From: UMGS755 sp045595795
GTDB taxonomy: Bacteria; Bacillota; Clostridia; UBA1381; UBA9506
Reading direction: 5' to 3'
Length of the DNA stretch: 14,972 nt
Assembly (NCBI GenBank): GCA_045595795.1
Contig: JAZOBC010000010.1
Coordinates: 1 to 14,972, forward strand
Below, piece after piece: positions 1-7,089 of this stretch (position 1 is its first letter; each line of letters opens with the position of its first letter). The notes below the pieces were generated by a model that made no database searches, was not told where the DNA came from, and saw only the letters and a program-made list of their open reading frames with translations. The translations under genes and the position numbers were made by a program.

Positions 1-145
1 CATGACCTTCTGTGTTGATATTTTCTTAGGCTCTGCAAAGACAGAAACCGGTCTTAGAATGGAAGACGTTGTTTGCGTTACCAAGGATGGTTGCGAAAAT
101 CTGACTAACTATCCCAGAGAGTTGTTTGAGATTCCTTGTGAATAA
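1..145 (+). CDS. C-terminal fragment of a probable M24-family metallopeptidase (Xaa-Pro peptidase-like)
   Basis: Only the last 47 codons are inside the window, read in the frame starting at base 2 and stopping with TAA at 143-145; the start lies to the left. The fragment contains GLRMEDVVCVTKDGCENLT followed by YPREL. This matches the usual end of M24 (pita-bread fold) aminopeptidases and Xaa-Pro dipeptidases, where a Glu in the G-x-R-x-E-D-V motif is the last metal ligand and the chain ends soon after a TxxGxxxLT segment. By family this would be a cytoplasmic, two-metal peptidase of peptide turnover. It converges on the large minus-strand operon and shows no functional link to it. The call rests on a short fragment; another pita-bread-fold protein such as creatinase-like hydrolase is possible. 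Confidence 0.65.
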   Translation, partial: MTFCVDIFLGSAKTETGLRMEDVVCVTKDGCENLTNYPRELFEIPCE

Positions 146-156
146 AAATTTGCAAT

Positions 157-196
157 AAAAAAGGTCGTTGCTGCATAAGCGGCAACGACCTTTTTT
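157..196. terminator. Bidirectional Rho-independent terminator between convergent genes
   Basis: Six A's lead into GGTCGTTGC (163-171), a 10-nt loop, then GCAACGACC (182-190) and six T's. The stem is a perfect 9 bp with a run of A/T on each side, so each strand reads as a GC-rich hairpin followed by a U-tract. It sits 12 nt after the stop of the rightward peptidase gene and just past the end of the leftward transporter gene, so it can end both transcripts. Confidence 0.93.
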
Positions 197-201
197 GAAC
201 A

Positions 202-1431
202 TTAGAATAACATAATTAAAAATTGAGAAACCAGCACAACAGCAATGAGTGCGATGGGGTAGGTTGCAGCATAAGCAGCAGCTACATCTTCGGTGCCGGC
301 AACATTAATTAAGGTGCCGAGTGCAGGGGTACTGGTCATACCGCCGGTAATGGAGCCTAAGTTATTCAAAAGGCTGAGCTTTAGCACATACTTGGCAAAG
401 ATGTAACCAATTACCATGGGCAGAATTGTCATAATCGCACCATAGACAAAATACATGGGATCAAAAAATTCAACAAAGTCTGCGCCACCGGGAATACCTG
501 CACCAATTAAGAACAGCATTAAGCCCAGCTCGCGGAACACCTTTAAGGTGCTTTCTTGGGGCATGATGCTCACTTTGCCGATTCTGCCAAAATGACCGAA
601 CACCAGTGCCATCAAAAGACAACCACCGGTGGTGGTTAGTGAAAAGGTTGTGCCGGAGAGACCGTCGCCGGAGAGAGGAATCTTAATCATGCCAACAAAG
701 ATGCCGACTACCGCAGCCAGGCCGAAGGCACAAAAACCAAAACTGTCTAAATACAGAAGCTTGCCGGTATATTCTTTTTTGGCATCGCCATCAGATACCT
801 GTGTAAGCTTAGCTCTTTCTTCATCCATGTTAGCCTTTGCAAATTTCGGCACAAGCTGAACAAACAACACAACGCCGATAACACCGAAGATATAAGCAAT
901 ACCATGGCCTACTGATACCAAGCTTTCGTATTCAGCCAAAACGGTGTCTTTTGCGGCAGAAAACGCCGGTGTAGAGGTAAGTGAGCCGGACAGAAGACCA
1001 ACAACCATGGCCGTAAAGCCTTGATGGTCAGTTTCGCCCAAGGCTCTGCCCATATAAATACAGCCAATGGCAGATAAGCCACCTGCAATGATGATGATTA
1101 AACCCAATAACACATAGGATTTAAAGTTTTTCTTCATGTTAGAGAAAAACTTCGGTCCTGCAATGAAACCCACGGAGGTGACAAACAGAATCAGTCCCAT
1201 GCTTTCAATAATCTTCAAAGCTTTTTCAGCAAATTCACCCAATTGTGCTTCTAAGGGAGAATAGAAAAAGCAGCCAAACAGCAGTGCAATAATAAACACA
1301 CCGGCAGTTCCCAAGGAAACGCCTTTAATGGTGATGCGGCCTAACGCATAGCCCACAAAGCAAATTGCAAACACGCAAAACAGCAAAAATGTAACGCCGG
1401 TAATGGGAATAACCCCGCCAAATAAACTCAT
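202..1431 (-). CDS. AspT/YidE/YbjL-family transporter, probable dicarboxylate or amino-acid antiporter
   Basis: This is a 409-residue, very hydrophobic membrane protein and the last gene of the operon. It has two homologous halves, as in the AspT-YidE-YbjL family. Each half carries the same signature: SLTSTPA in the first and GMTSTPALG in the second. A glycine-rich GAGIPGG segment also occurs in the second half. Most family members are about 560 residues and carry two cytoplasmic RCK_C (TrkA_C) domains between the halves. Here only a short charged linker (rich in K, E and D) separates them, so those domains are missing. The start was set at the Met followed by SLFGG, because GAAAGGAAA lies about 8 nt upstream; the longer open frame would read through an intercistronic stem-loop. 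Characterised relatives exchange aspartate for alanine or export glutamate or succinate. With fumarase and fumarate reductase upstream, fumarate/malate/aspartate uptake or succinate export is the likely job; the substrate is inferred. Confidence 0.82.
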   Translation of the reverse strand: MSLFGGVIPITGVTFLLFCVFAICFVGYALGRITIKGVSLGTAGVFIIALLFGCFFYSPLEAQLGEFAEKALKIIESMGLILFVTSVGFIAGPKFFSNMKKNFKSYVLLGLIIIIAGGLSAIGCIYMGRALGETDHQGFTAMVVGLLSGSLTSTPAFSAAKDTVLAEYESLVSVGHGIAYIFGVIGVVLFVQLVPKFAKANMDEERAKLTQVSDGDAKKEYTGKLLYLDSFGFCAFGLAAVVGIFVGMIKIPLSGDGLSGTTFSLTTTGGCLLMALVFGHFGRIGKVSIMPQESTLKVFRELGLMLFLIGAGIPGGADFVEFFDPMYFVYGAIMTILPMVIGYIFAKYVLKLSLLNNLGSITGGMTSTPALGTLINVAGTEDVAAAYAATYPIALIAVVLVSQFLIMLF

Positions 1432-1474
1432 TGTCAATTTCCTTTCAGCATATTTTTTCATTAAACAATTCCAA

Positions 1475-1501
1475 GGGAACAATCCTGGCAAGATTGTTCC
1501 C
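1475..1501 (-). other. Perfect intercistronic stem-loop between the flavoprotein and transporter genes
   Basis: GGGAACAATC (1475-1484) and GATTGTTCCC (1492-1501) form a perfect 10-bp stem with a 7-nt loop. It lies in the 88-nt gap between the flavoprotein stop and the transporter start. In the minus-strand transcript it is followed by UUGGAAUUGUUUAAU, a poor U-tract, so complete termination is unlikely. Partial attenuation, 3'-end protection of the upstream message or an RNA-processing point would all fit. It would lower transporter expression relative to the enzyme genes. Confidence 0.7.
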
Positions 1502-1519
1502 TATCATAACTGTATAATT

Positions 1520-3127
1520 TTATCTTTCGTCTCTTTGCTTTACGTAATTGGGTAACAGCTTGGGAGAAACAATCTCGGTCTTGATGCCGCTATCTGCAAT
1601 TTCCTTTTCAAACTGATTGACATGGTCTAATGTCAGCTTGCCCAAAGAAACGTTTTTGCATTTTGCAGCAGCACTCTTACCGGCGCTTCTGCCGAATACA
1701 ATGATGTCTAAGAGAGAGTTACCCATGAGTCGGTTACGTCCGTGGATACCACCAACAGCTTCGCCTGCAACAAAGAGGTTTTCTACGTTCGTTGTCATAC
1801 AGTCAGCAGAAATATCCAATCCGCCGTTCTGATAGTGCAGCGTGGGATATACCAAAATGGGCTCTTTGCGAATATCAATACCATATTTACCAAACATTCT
1901 CATCATGGCAGGAATTCTGGCTTCAATGGTACCTTCGCCACCGATTTTTTCGATCATGGGTGTATCCAGCCAAACAGCCAGACCGTTACCTGTTTCCACG
2001 CCGTTGCCGCGGTCGTTACATTCGCGGATGATAGAAGCGGCAGATACGTCACGGGTCTCTAAGGGATGCATAAAGGCTTCACCGTTTTTATTAATCAGCT
2101 TAGCACCTAAAGAACGCACCTTTTCTGTTACCAAGGCACCGAAAATCTGCTCTGGGAAAGCAGCACCTGTGGGATGATACTGCAGGGTTTCGGCATATAA
2201 CAGCTTAGCACCGGCACGATAGCCCAAAACCAAACCATCTGCGGTTGCGCCATAGTGATTGGAGGTGGGGAAGCCCTGATAATGCATTCTGCCGGCACCA
2301 CCGGTTGCAATGATGACGGTTTTAGCCTTGGCAACTAAAATATCATCGGTTTCCATGTTCAAAAGAACTGCACCGGCAGCATTGCCGTTTTCGTCTAAAA
2401 TCAGCTCAATAGCAGCCGTAAAGTCAACCACGGGAATTTTTCTGTTTAACACTTCATCGCGGAGTGTACGCATGATTTCAGCACCGGAATAGTCCTTGGC
2501 TGCATGCATTCTTTTTCTGGAAGTACCGCCGCCGTGGGTGGTAATCATGTTGCCGTCTTTGTCCTTATCAAATTCAACGCCCAGTTCAGAAAGCCATAAA
2601 ATCGCTTCAGGCGCATCGCATACCAGCTTTGAAAGCAGCTCTCTTTTGGCTGCAAAATGACCGCCGCCAAAAGCATCAACAAAGTGGATGGCAGGGGAGT
2701 CGTTTTCTTTATCGGCAGCCTGAATGCCGCCTTCTGCCATCATGGTATTGGCATCGCCGATACGGAGCTTGGTCACAATCATAACGTTGGCACCGGCCTC
2801 GTGAGCTTCGATTGCTGCAGAAGAACCGGCACCGCCACCGCCAATAACCAGCACATCCACGTCGTAATCGGGATTTGACAGGTCAATCTCTGCCGGATTG
2901 ATGCGGCTGTGTGCCTGCAGCATGGCAGCTAATTCCTTGGGAACCTTGTCACCTTTGTTGGGACCGATGGTCAGGATTTCAAACTCGTCAGTTTTATAGT
3001 CGGGATGATAAGCTTTTAGTAAATCTTCTTTTTCCTGAGCTGTCATTCTGCGGGGTTCCAGCTCAATGTTTTTATCACGGGCAGCTTCAACTGCACGCAA
3101 GGATTCTGCAAAATTTTCTGAATACAT
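1520..3127 (-). CDS. Soluble fumarate reductase flavoprotein subunit (FrdA/TfrA-like)
   Basis: This 535-residue protein belongs to the FrdA/SdhA/NadB flavoprotein superfamily. The FAD-binding GGGGAGSSAA motif begins near residue 96, after an unusual N-terminal extension of about 88 residues. Active-site landmarks are present: HPTG at 318-321, TRDVSAASI with Arg359, HYQNGG with His431, and GGIHGRNRLMGNSLL with Arg465. These match the catalytic Arg and substrate-binding His/Arg of fumarate reductases. The His that links FAD covalently in FrdA/SdhA (SHT...GG) is replaced by Asn127 (DANTMMAEGGI), so FAD should be bound non-covalently. The C-terminal helical region is short. There is no Tat signal or heme domain, so the protein should be cytoplasmic. 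AAGGAGG lies well placed before the ATG. It follows the FrdB-like gene by 12 nt and probably receives its electrons from it. Another unsaturated acid as substrate is possible, but the fumarase in the same operon favours fumarate. Confidence 0.9.
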   Translation of the reverse strand: MYSENFAESLRAVEAARDKNIELEPRRMTAQEKEDLLKAYHPDYKTDEFEILTIGPNKGDKVPKELAAMLQAHSRINPAEIDLSNPDYDVDVLVIGGGGAGSSAAIEAHEAGANVMIVTKLRIGDANTMMAEGGIQAADKENDSPAIHFVDAFGGGHFAAKRELLSKLVCDAPEAILWLSELGVEFDKDKDGNMITTHGGGTSRKRMHAAKDYSGAEIMRTLRDEVLNRKIPVVDFTAAIELILDENGNAAGAVLLNMETDDILVAKAKTVIIATGGAGRMHYQGFPTSNHYGATADGLVLGYRAGAKLLYAETLQYHPTGAAFPEQIFGALVTEKVRSLGAKLINKNGEAFMHPLETRDVSAASIIRECNDRGNGVETGNGLAVWLDTPMIEKIGGEGTIEARIPAMMRMFGKYGIDIRKEPILVYPTLHYQNGGLDISADCMTTNVENLFVAGEAVGGIHGRNRLMGNSLLDIIVFGRSAGKSAAAKCKNVSLGKLTLDHVNQFEKEIADSGIKTEIVSPKLLPNYVKQRDER

Positions 3128-3139
3128 TGTGGCACCTCC

Positions 3140-3814
3140 TTATTTCTCAATCTCTCTGGTGTTATAGAGTTCTTTGATTTCGTCAATGGGCTTTTGCATT
3201 AAGTCTTCAATCAGCTTTGTAAAGGTTCCTTCATTGATTTCATCCACTCTCTTTTCCAGATGGTCACATTTCGGTGCAATATACTTGCCGTTTAAGCGGC
3301 GAGCCAGCATGGCAACCTGGGGATGAGAAATTCCGGCAGGACAACGGGAGGAGCAAACACCGCACATAACGCAGTCAAAAGATTCCTCAGCACATTTTTC
3401 ATATTCACCACGTTGTGCATAAGCGATGTACTGCATAACATTTAAGTCCTGGGTACAAGCCTTTGTACAAGCGTTACAGCCAATGCAGCAATAAATTTCG
3501 GGGTAAAGCTGCATCATAATCTGCTCGGTGGGCTTAATCTTTTCAATATCGTAGACCTGCTTTACCAGGGGGAAGAAGGGCAGGGTTGCAATATACATAT
3601 TATTTTCAACTTTTGTCTGGCAGGCAAGACATGCCTTGAGCTCACGGTCACCGGCAATGCGGTAAATGGTGGCACAGGCACCGCAAAAACCATTACGGCA
3701 ACCACAGCCGCGCTTGAGCTGGTAGCCGGCATATTCCATAGCGCGCATAATTGTTAAATTATCGGGCACACTATATTTTTTGCCGAACAAAAATATATTT
3801 ACTGTATTTTCCAT
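3140..3814 (-). CDS. 2Fe-2S plus double 4Fe-4S iron-sulfur protein, FrdB/TfrB-like electron carrier to fumarate reductase
   Basis: The 224-residue protein has an N-terminal plant-type ferredoxin domain. Cysteines near residues 37-47 (GCGCRNGFCGAC) and 62-65 (ACLAC) would bind a 2Fe-2S cluster. A C-terminal helical ferredoxin domain follows, with Cys110/113/116/120 (CIGCNACTKAC) and Cys148/151/154/158 (CVMCGVCSSRCP). This order matches FrdB/SdhB-like proteins, but the Cys patterns suggest two 4Fe-4S clusters rather than the classical 3Fe-4S/4Fe-4S pair. The open frame extends 39 codons further upstream over the preceding gene. I chose the ATG at 3814 because AAGGAGG sits 8 nt before it and the residues before it do not resemble the family. 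It lies directly before the flavoprotein gene, so it probably forms its wire. Methanogen TfrB has a similar front half fused to an HdrB-like domain; here HdrB is a separate gene. Confidence 0.88.
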   Translation of the reverse strand: MENTVNIFLFGKKYSVPDNLTIMRAMEYAGYQLKRGCGCRNGFCGACATIYRIAGDRELKACLACQTKVENNMYIATLPFFPLVKQVYDIEKIKPTEQIMMQLYPEIYCCIGCNACTKACTQDLNVMQYIAYAQRGEYEKCAEESFDCVMCGVCSSRCPAGISHPQVAMLARRLNGKYIAPKCDHLEKRVDEINEGTFTKLIEDLMQKPIDEIKELYNTREIEK

Positions 3815-3830
3815 GTTCGTTTCCTCCTTA

Positions 3831-4661
3831 TTAATACTCATCAGGTAGCTCATCGATTTCATCACAACGGAACACAGGGCCATCCTTGCAGACGTACTTG
3901 GCACCGATGTTGCATCTGCCGCATTTACCAACGCCGCATTTCATTTTGAGCTCCATGGTGGTATAAATCTGAGTTTTTTCAAAGCCCAGCTCCTGCAAGC
4001 CCTGCAGCGTGAATTTAATCATGATTGGCGGACCGCAGATAACAGCGGTTTTATTGGTGTCAAAGCCCAGTTCCTTTACGTAGTTAGGAACAAAGCCCAC
4101 ATGACCGTCCCAGCCTTCCTGAGGATTGTCAATGGTCAGATGTACATTCACACCATCATCCTTGCACCATTCATCAATGATTTCTTGATAATCCACTAAG
4201 TCATCCTTGCTTCTGGAGCCATAAACAATATCAATTTTGCCATAGCGGTCACGATAGTGACGGCAGTAATTAATAACGGAGCGCAACGGCGCCAGACCAA
4301 TACCGCCGGCAATAAAGAGCATATCCTGACCGGCAAAGGCATCATCCACAGGGAAGGGACGTCCGTAAGGTCCACGAATGGTCAGCTGCTGACCAACCTC
4401 TGCCTGATGAAGCCACTCAGTTACGCAACCGCACTTTTTAATGGAAAATTCCATATATTCCGTATTAGTAGGGGAGGAGGTAATGGAAAACATTGCTTCT
4501 CCCACTCCGGGAATGGATAACATAGCACACTGGCCGGGGCGGTGCTCAAATGCTTTTTTACCGTCGGGCGTTAAAACGCGAAAGGTTTTTACATCCGGCG
4601 TATCAATCCGAACGTCGGTAATCACACCGATAACGGGAATTAAAGGGTCTTGATTATTCAT
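3831..4661 (-). CDS. flxA: FlxA-like NAD(P)H:acceptor oxidoreductase (FAD, NAD and 2Fe-2S; AsrB/PyrK-like)
   Basis: This 276-residue protein has the ferredoxin-NADP+ reductase fold. RPGQ (residues 41-44) and MFSITSSP (57-64) mark the FAD-binding barrel. GGIGLAPLRS (119-128) and ICGPPIMIKF mark the nicotinamide-binding domain. Cys242, 247, 250 and 258 near the C-terminus form the 2Fe-2S site seen in AsrB, PyrK and FlxA. Family knowledge says it oxidises NAD(P)H and passes electrons to partner iron-sulfur proteins. Its place next to the flxB/C/D and hdrA/B/C homologues makes it the likely NADH entry point of the complex. The ATG at 4661 has GGGAGG about 8 nt upstream; an in-frame GTG three codons earlier is too close to that site. 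The ATG overlaps the upstream stop by 8 nt, which suggests translational coupling. AsrB of an anaerobic sulfite reductase is the alternative, but no AsrC is present. Confidence 0.88.
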   Translation of the reverse strand: MNNQDPLIPVIGVITDVRIDTPDVKTFRVLTPDGKKAFEHRPGQCAMLSIPGVGEAMFSITSSPTNTEYMEFSIKKCGCVTEWLHQAEVGQQLTIRGPYGRPFPVDDAFAGQDMLFIAGGIGLAPLRSVINYCRHYRDRYGKIDIVYGSRSKDDLVDYQEIIDEWCKDDGVNVHLTIDNPQEGWDGHVGFVPNYVKELGFDTNKTAVICGPPIMIKFTLQGLQELGFEKTQIYTTMELKMKCGVGKCGRCNIGAKYVCKDGPVFRCDEIDELPDEY

Positions 4662-5679
4662 GATCTGCACCTCCCAGGGTCTTCATAACCTTTACGATGT
4701 TCATGGAAATGGGGCATTTTGCTAAACATCTGCCACAGCCGACACAACCAAACACACCGTCGTTATTTTCAGGGTAATATACAAGCTTGTGCATAAAACG
4801 CTGGCGGAATCGTTCTTTTTGAGAATTACGAATGTTGCCGTGTGCCATCTTTGTAAAATCAGAGTACATGCAAGAATCCCAACAACGGTATCTCTGAACG
4901 CCCTTGCCTGTGTTAAAATCACGAATATCATAGCACTGGCAGGTGGGACACACAAATGTACAAGTGCCACAGCCTAAACAGCTTGATGACAGTTCATCCC
5001 ATAAGGGACTTTCAAAATATCGCTCGGTTTTGCCGCCACCGAAAGCATCGGTACTGAGTGATGAAAGGGGCAGACGGTCAATATAACCACGGATTTTTTC
5101 TTGCTCAGCTTCAACTTTCTGGGTATCTGCTTCAGCTGTTGCAGCCTCAATTTTGCTTAAGAATGCTTCGCCCTTTTCGGTTTTAGCTTCTAAGAAGATT
5201 TCGCCTTCTGCCATCACGCACTCTACATCGCCACCGGGAGCAGCCGCATCAATACCGAAAGCCTTGCAGAAGCAGGTTTCAACAGGTTTTGAGCAAGCTA
5301 CAGTGATGATGACTGCGTTATCACGACGGTTTTTATAAAAACTGTCGCAGGGCTCTGATAAAAAGACGGTGTCTAAAATTTCAAAGCTTTTCACATCGCA
5401 AGCGCGAACACCAAAAATGGCAAAGGCACCAATATCTTCGCGAATGTCTAACACTTCAATGTTTTTCCCTTCGGTTTTAAAGGCCATCATGTTTTCAACC
5501 TGGGGGAAGAAAAAGTCCTTAGCACTCTTGTTTGTGTTTAAGGCACCAGAATATTTCACGCTGGCTTCCCATTTTTGATAAGAAGCTCCGTCTTTTCCGT
5601 CTACCGGGAGATACAGAGGCATGGTGTTTGCAATTGCTTCAAACAATGCATCAAGTGAATCAAGTGAACATTTACGCAT
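4654..5679 (-). CDS. flxB: FlxB-like 4Fe-4S dicluster protein (AsrA-like)
   Basis: The 341-residue protein resembles anaerobic sulfite reductase subunit A and related hydrogenase-linked proteins. A mixed N-terminal domain of about 225 residues contains VRACDVKSFE, the pattern typical of this family. The C-terminal dicluster part follows: Cys234/237/240/244 (CLGCGTCTFVCP), then CQC, RCWDSC and the family hallmark HKLVYYPE, and Cys312/315/318/322 (CVGCGRCLAKCP). It probably relays electrons from FlxA towards FlxC/FlxD. I chose the ATG at 5679 because AGAGAGGAG lies about 9 nt upstream. The in-frame ATG three codons earlier touches that site and would leave no spacing. The start overlaps the upstream stop by 8 nt. 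The flxB name rests on gene order mirrored from described flxABCD-hdrABC clusters; the two dicluster proteins could be named the other way round. Confidence 0.82.
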   Translation of the reverse strand: MRKCSLDSLDALFEAIANTMPLYLPVDGKDGASYQKWEASVKYSGALNTNKSAKDFFFPQVENMMAFKTEGKNIEVLDIREDIGAFAIFGVRACDVKSFEILDTVFLSEPCDSFYKNRRDNAVIITVACSKPVETCFCKAFGIDAAAPGGDVECVMAEGEIFLEAKTEKGEAFLSKIEAATAEADTQKVEAEQEKIRGYIDRLPLSSLSTDAFGGGKTERYFESPLWDELSSSCLGCGTCTFVCPTCQCYDIRDFNTGKGVQRYRCWDSCMYSDFTKMAHGNIRNSQKERFRQRFMHKLVYYPENNDGVFGCVGCGRCLAKCPISMNIVKVMKTLGGADHE

Positions 5680-6667
5680 TTTCGCCATCTCCTCTCTTGA
5701 CTGCATCAGAGGGTTCAATATCGTCAACGGTATAATTCACTAAGGGTGCACGGGAGCCAACCTCTTCGCCGGCTTGATATTCACCGTAAAATTCGTTGAT
5801 ATCTTTAATGAACTTTCTGTTTAATAAATGCAGGGGAATGTTCTGGGGACAAACTCTGGAGCATTCACCGCAGTCGGTGCAGCGACCGGCAACGTGAAAG
5901 GCGCGAATGATGTGAAACATCTTTTCTTCAAAGCTATCAGCCGGCGCCTTGTTTTCAACGCCGGATTTCGGATTGCCGAAAACGCACTTTTCGCAGGTGC
6001 ATGCCGGACAAACATCACGGCAGGCATTACAGCGAATGCAGCGTGACAGCTCGTTTTGCCAAAAGGCATAACGCTCATCGGCGGTCATGCTTTCTAACTT
6101 TTCCACTTCGTCAAAACGGTTTGACTCCAAAACCTCACCGCTGTCACCTAAAAGCTCATCATAAGCCACATGCTTTTTGCTTTTGCAGGAAAGGCAACGT
6201 TCGCCGAACGCTTCTTCGTTTGTTAAGTTCAAATCCCCATCATAGAGAGTTGCAACGGTGAAGCCGTTTTCGGTTTCGGTAATGCCTACAATACCCTCTG
6301 CCTTTTCGCGGATTTTATTGATATCAGCCATGCCACTGCAGGGGATGCCCACAGCATAGACCTTTTCTCTGTCAAAACGATGCTCCGTGAGAAGCTGATT
6401 AAAGCTGTAGGTGTCACAGGGCTTTAAGAAAACCAGCACCTTAGCGTCGCTTTTTGCACATTCTTTAATCAAATATTTAGAAAAGTTTGCACCGCAGAAA
6501 GAGTCAAAAACAAAATCTTTTTCCAGTGCTTCGGCACTTTTGAAAACAAAGGGCGTTACATCGTAAGAAAATTCACCGGCTTTCCAGCCAAGCACTCTGT
6601 CAACAGTACCGTCGTTTAGAAGAGATACGGCTTTTTGAATGAGTATATCACGCTTTATTGCTTGCAT
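5672..6667 (-). CDS. flxC: FlxC-like 4Fe-4S dicluster protein
   Basis: This 331-residue protein has an N-terminal domain with FLKPCDTYSFNQL and VGIPCSGM, patterns shared with FrhB-like (F420-hydrogenase beta type) and coenzyme-reducing hydrogenase proteins. A C-terminal ferredoxin part follows. Cys210/213/216/220 (CIRCNACRDVCP) runs straight into CTCEKC, and Cys263/266/269/273 (CTDCGECSRVCP) forms the second cluster site. A CLSCKS pair near residue 158 adds further cysteines. It shares its general plan with its downstream neighbour, as though the two arose by an old duplication. Its likely role is to carry electrons between FlxB and FlxD/HdrA. GGAGG lies 7 nt before the ATG, which overlaps the end of flxD by 13 nt. 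The product is clearly a cytoplasmic iron-sulfur protein; the flxC symbol is assigned by position. Confidence 0.8.
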   Translation of the reverse strand: MQAIKRDILIQKAVSLLNDGTVDRVLGWKAGEFSYDVTPFVFKSAEALEKDFVFDSFCGANFSKYLIKECAKSDAKVLVFLKPCDTYSFNQLLTEHRFDREKVYAVGIPCSGMADINKIREKAEGIVGITETENGFTVATLYDGDLNLTNEEAFGERCLSCKSKKHVAYDELLGDSGEVLESNRFDEVEKLESMTADERYAFWQNELSRCIRCNACRDVCPACTCEKCVFGNPKSGVENKAPADSFEEKMFHIIRAFHVAGRCTDCGECSRVCPQNIPLHLLNRKFIKDINEFYGEYQAGEEVGSRAPLVNYTVDDIEPSDAVKRGDGENA

Positions 6668-7089
6668 CGTAAATCCTCCAATCGTTTGTTTTCTCCCAAT
6701 TCCGTAACGGTTTTTACAAAATCGTTCATGGTTTGGGCAAATTTAGCACCTTCGGCTGCCGATACCCATTCCAGGCGAGTACGTTCTTTTTCAATGCCTA
6801 AATAGTCCAGCATGGAAAACAGCAGTGCCATGCGACGTCTGGTATAGTAGTTGCCGGAGGTGTAGTGACAGTCACCGGGATGACAGCCGCAGATAATCAC
6901 GCCGTCAGCGCCCCGCTGAAAGGCACGCAGAATGAACATGGGGTTCACTCGGCAAGAGCAGGGAACGCGGATGATTTTAACATCTGCCGGATAGTTTAAG
7001 CGGTTGTTACCTGCAAGGTCTGCCCCTGCATAGGAACACCAGTTACAGCAAAAGGCAACAATTTTTGGTTTAAATTCATTCATCGACAT
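6655..7089 (-). CDS. flxD: FlxD/MvhD-like 2Fe-2S protein connecting to HdrA
   Basis: The 144-residue protein matches the MvhD family, annotated as hydrogenase iron-sulfur subunit. Its markers are CCNWCSYAGAD (Cys14, 15, 18), RVPCSCRVNP (Cys44, 46) and ICGCHPGDCHY (Cys67, 69, 74). In methanogens MvhD links the hydrogenase to HdrA; in FlxABCD complexes the same protein links the NADH-oxidising module to HdrA. No hydrogenase large subunit is encoded here, so the NADH-linked role is favoured. The ATG at 7089 has GGAGG about 10 nt upstream and overlaps the end of hdrA by 10 nt. A second ATG two codons later is a poorer alternative. Confidence 0.9.
   Translation of the reverse strand: MSMNEFKPKIVAFCCNWCSYAGADLAGNNRLNYPADVKIIRVPCSCRVNPMFILRAFQRGADGVIICGCHPGDCHYTSGNYYTRRRMALLFSMLDYLGIEKERTRLEWVSAAEGAKFAQTMNDFVKTVTELGENKRLEDLRCKQ

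Noticed and set aside
205..216. AATAACATAATT near the operon end as a second Rex site
   Set aside because: Only one half-site is present and it lies inside the 3' end of the transporter gene.
1432..1491. 20-residue N-terminal extension of the transporter
   Set aside because: It would read through part of the stem-loop and lacks a ribosome site; GAAAGGAAA precedes the ATG at 1431.
3815..3931. 39-residue N-terminal extension of the FrdB-like protein
   Set aside because: It lies inside the upstream flxA gene in another frame, while a strong AAGGAGG site marks the ATG at 3814.
3831..5679. Anaerobic sulfite reductase (asrAB) instead of flxAB
   Set aside because: No AsrC siroheme subunit follows, and MvhD plus HdrABC homologues lie in the same operon.
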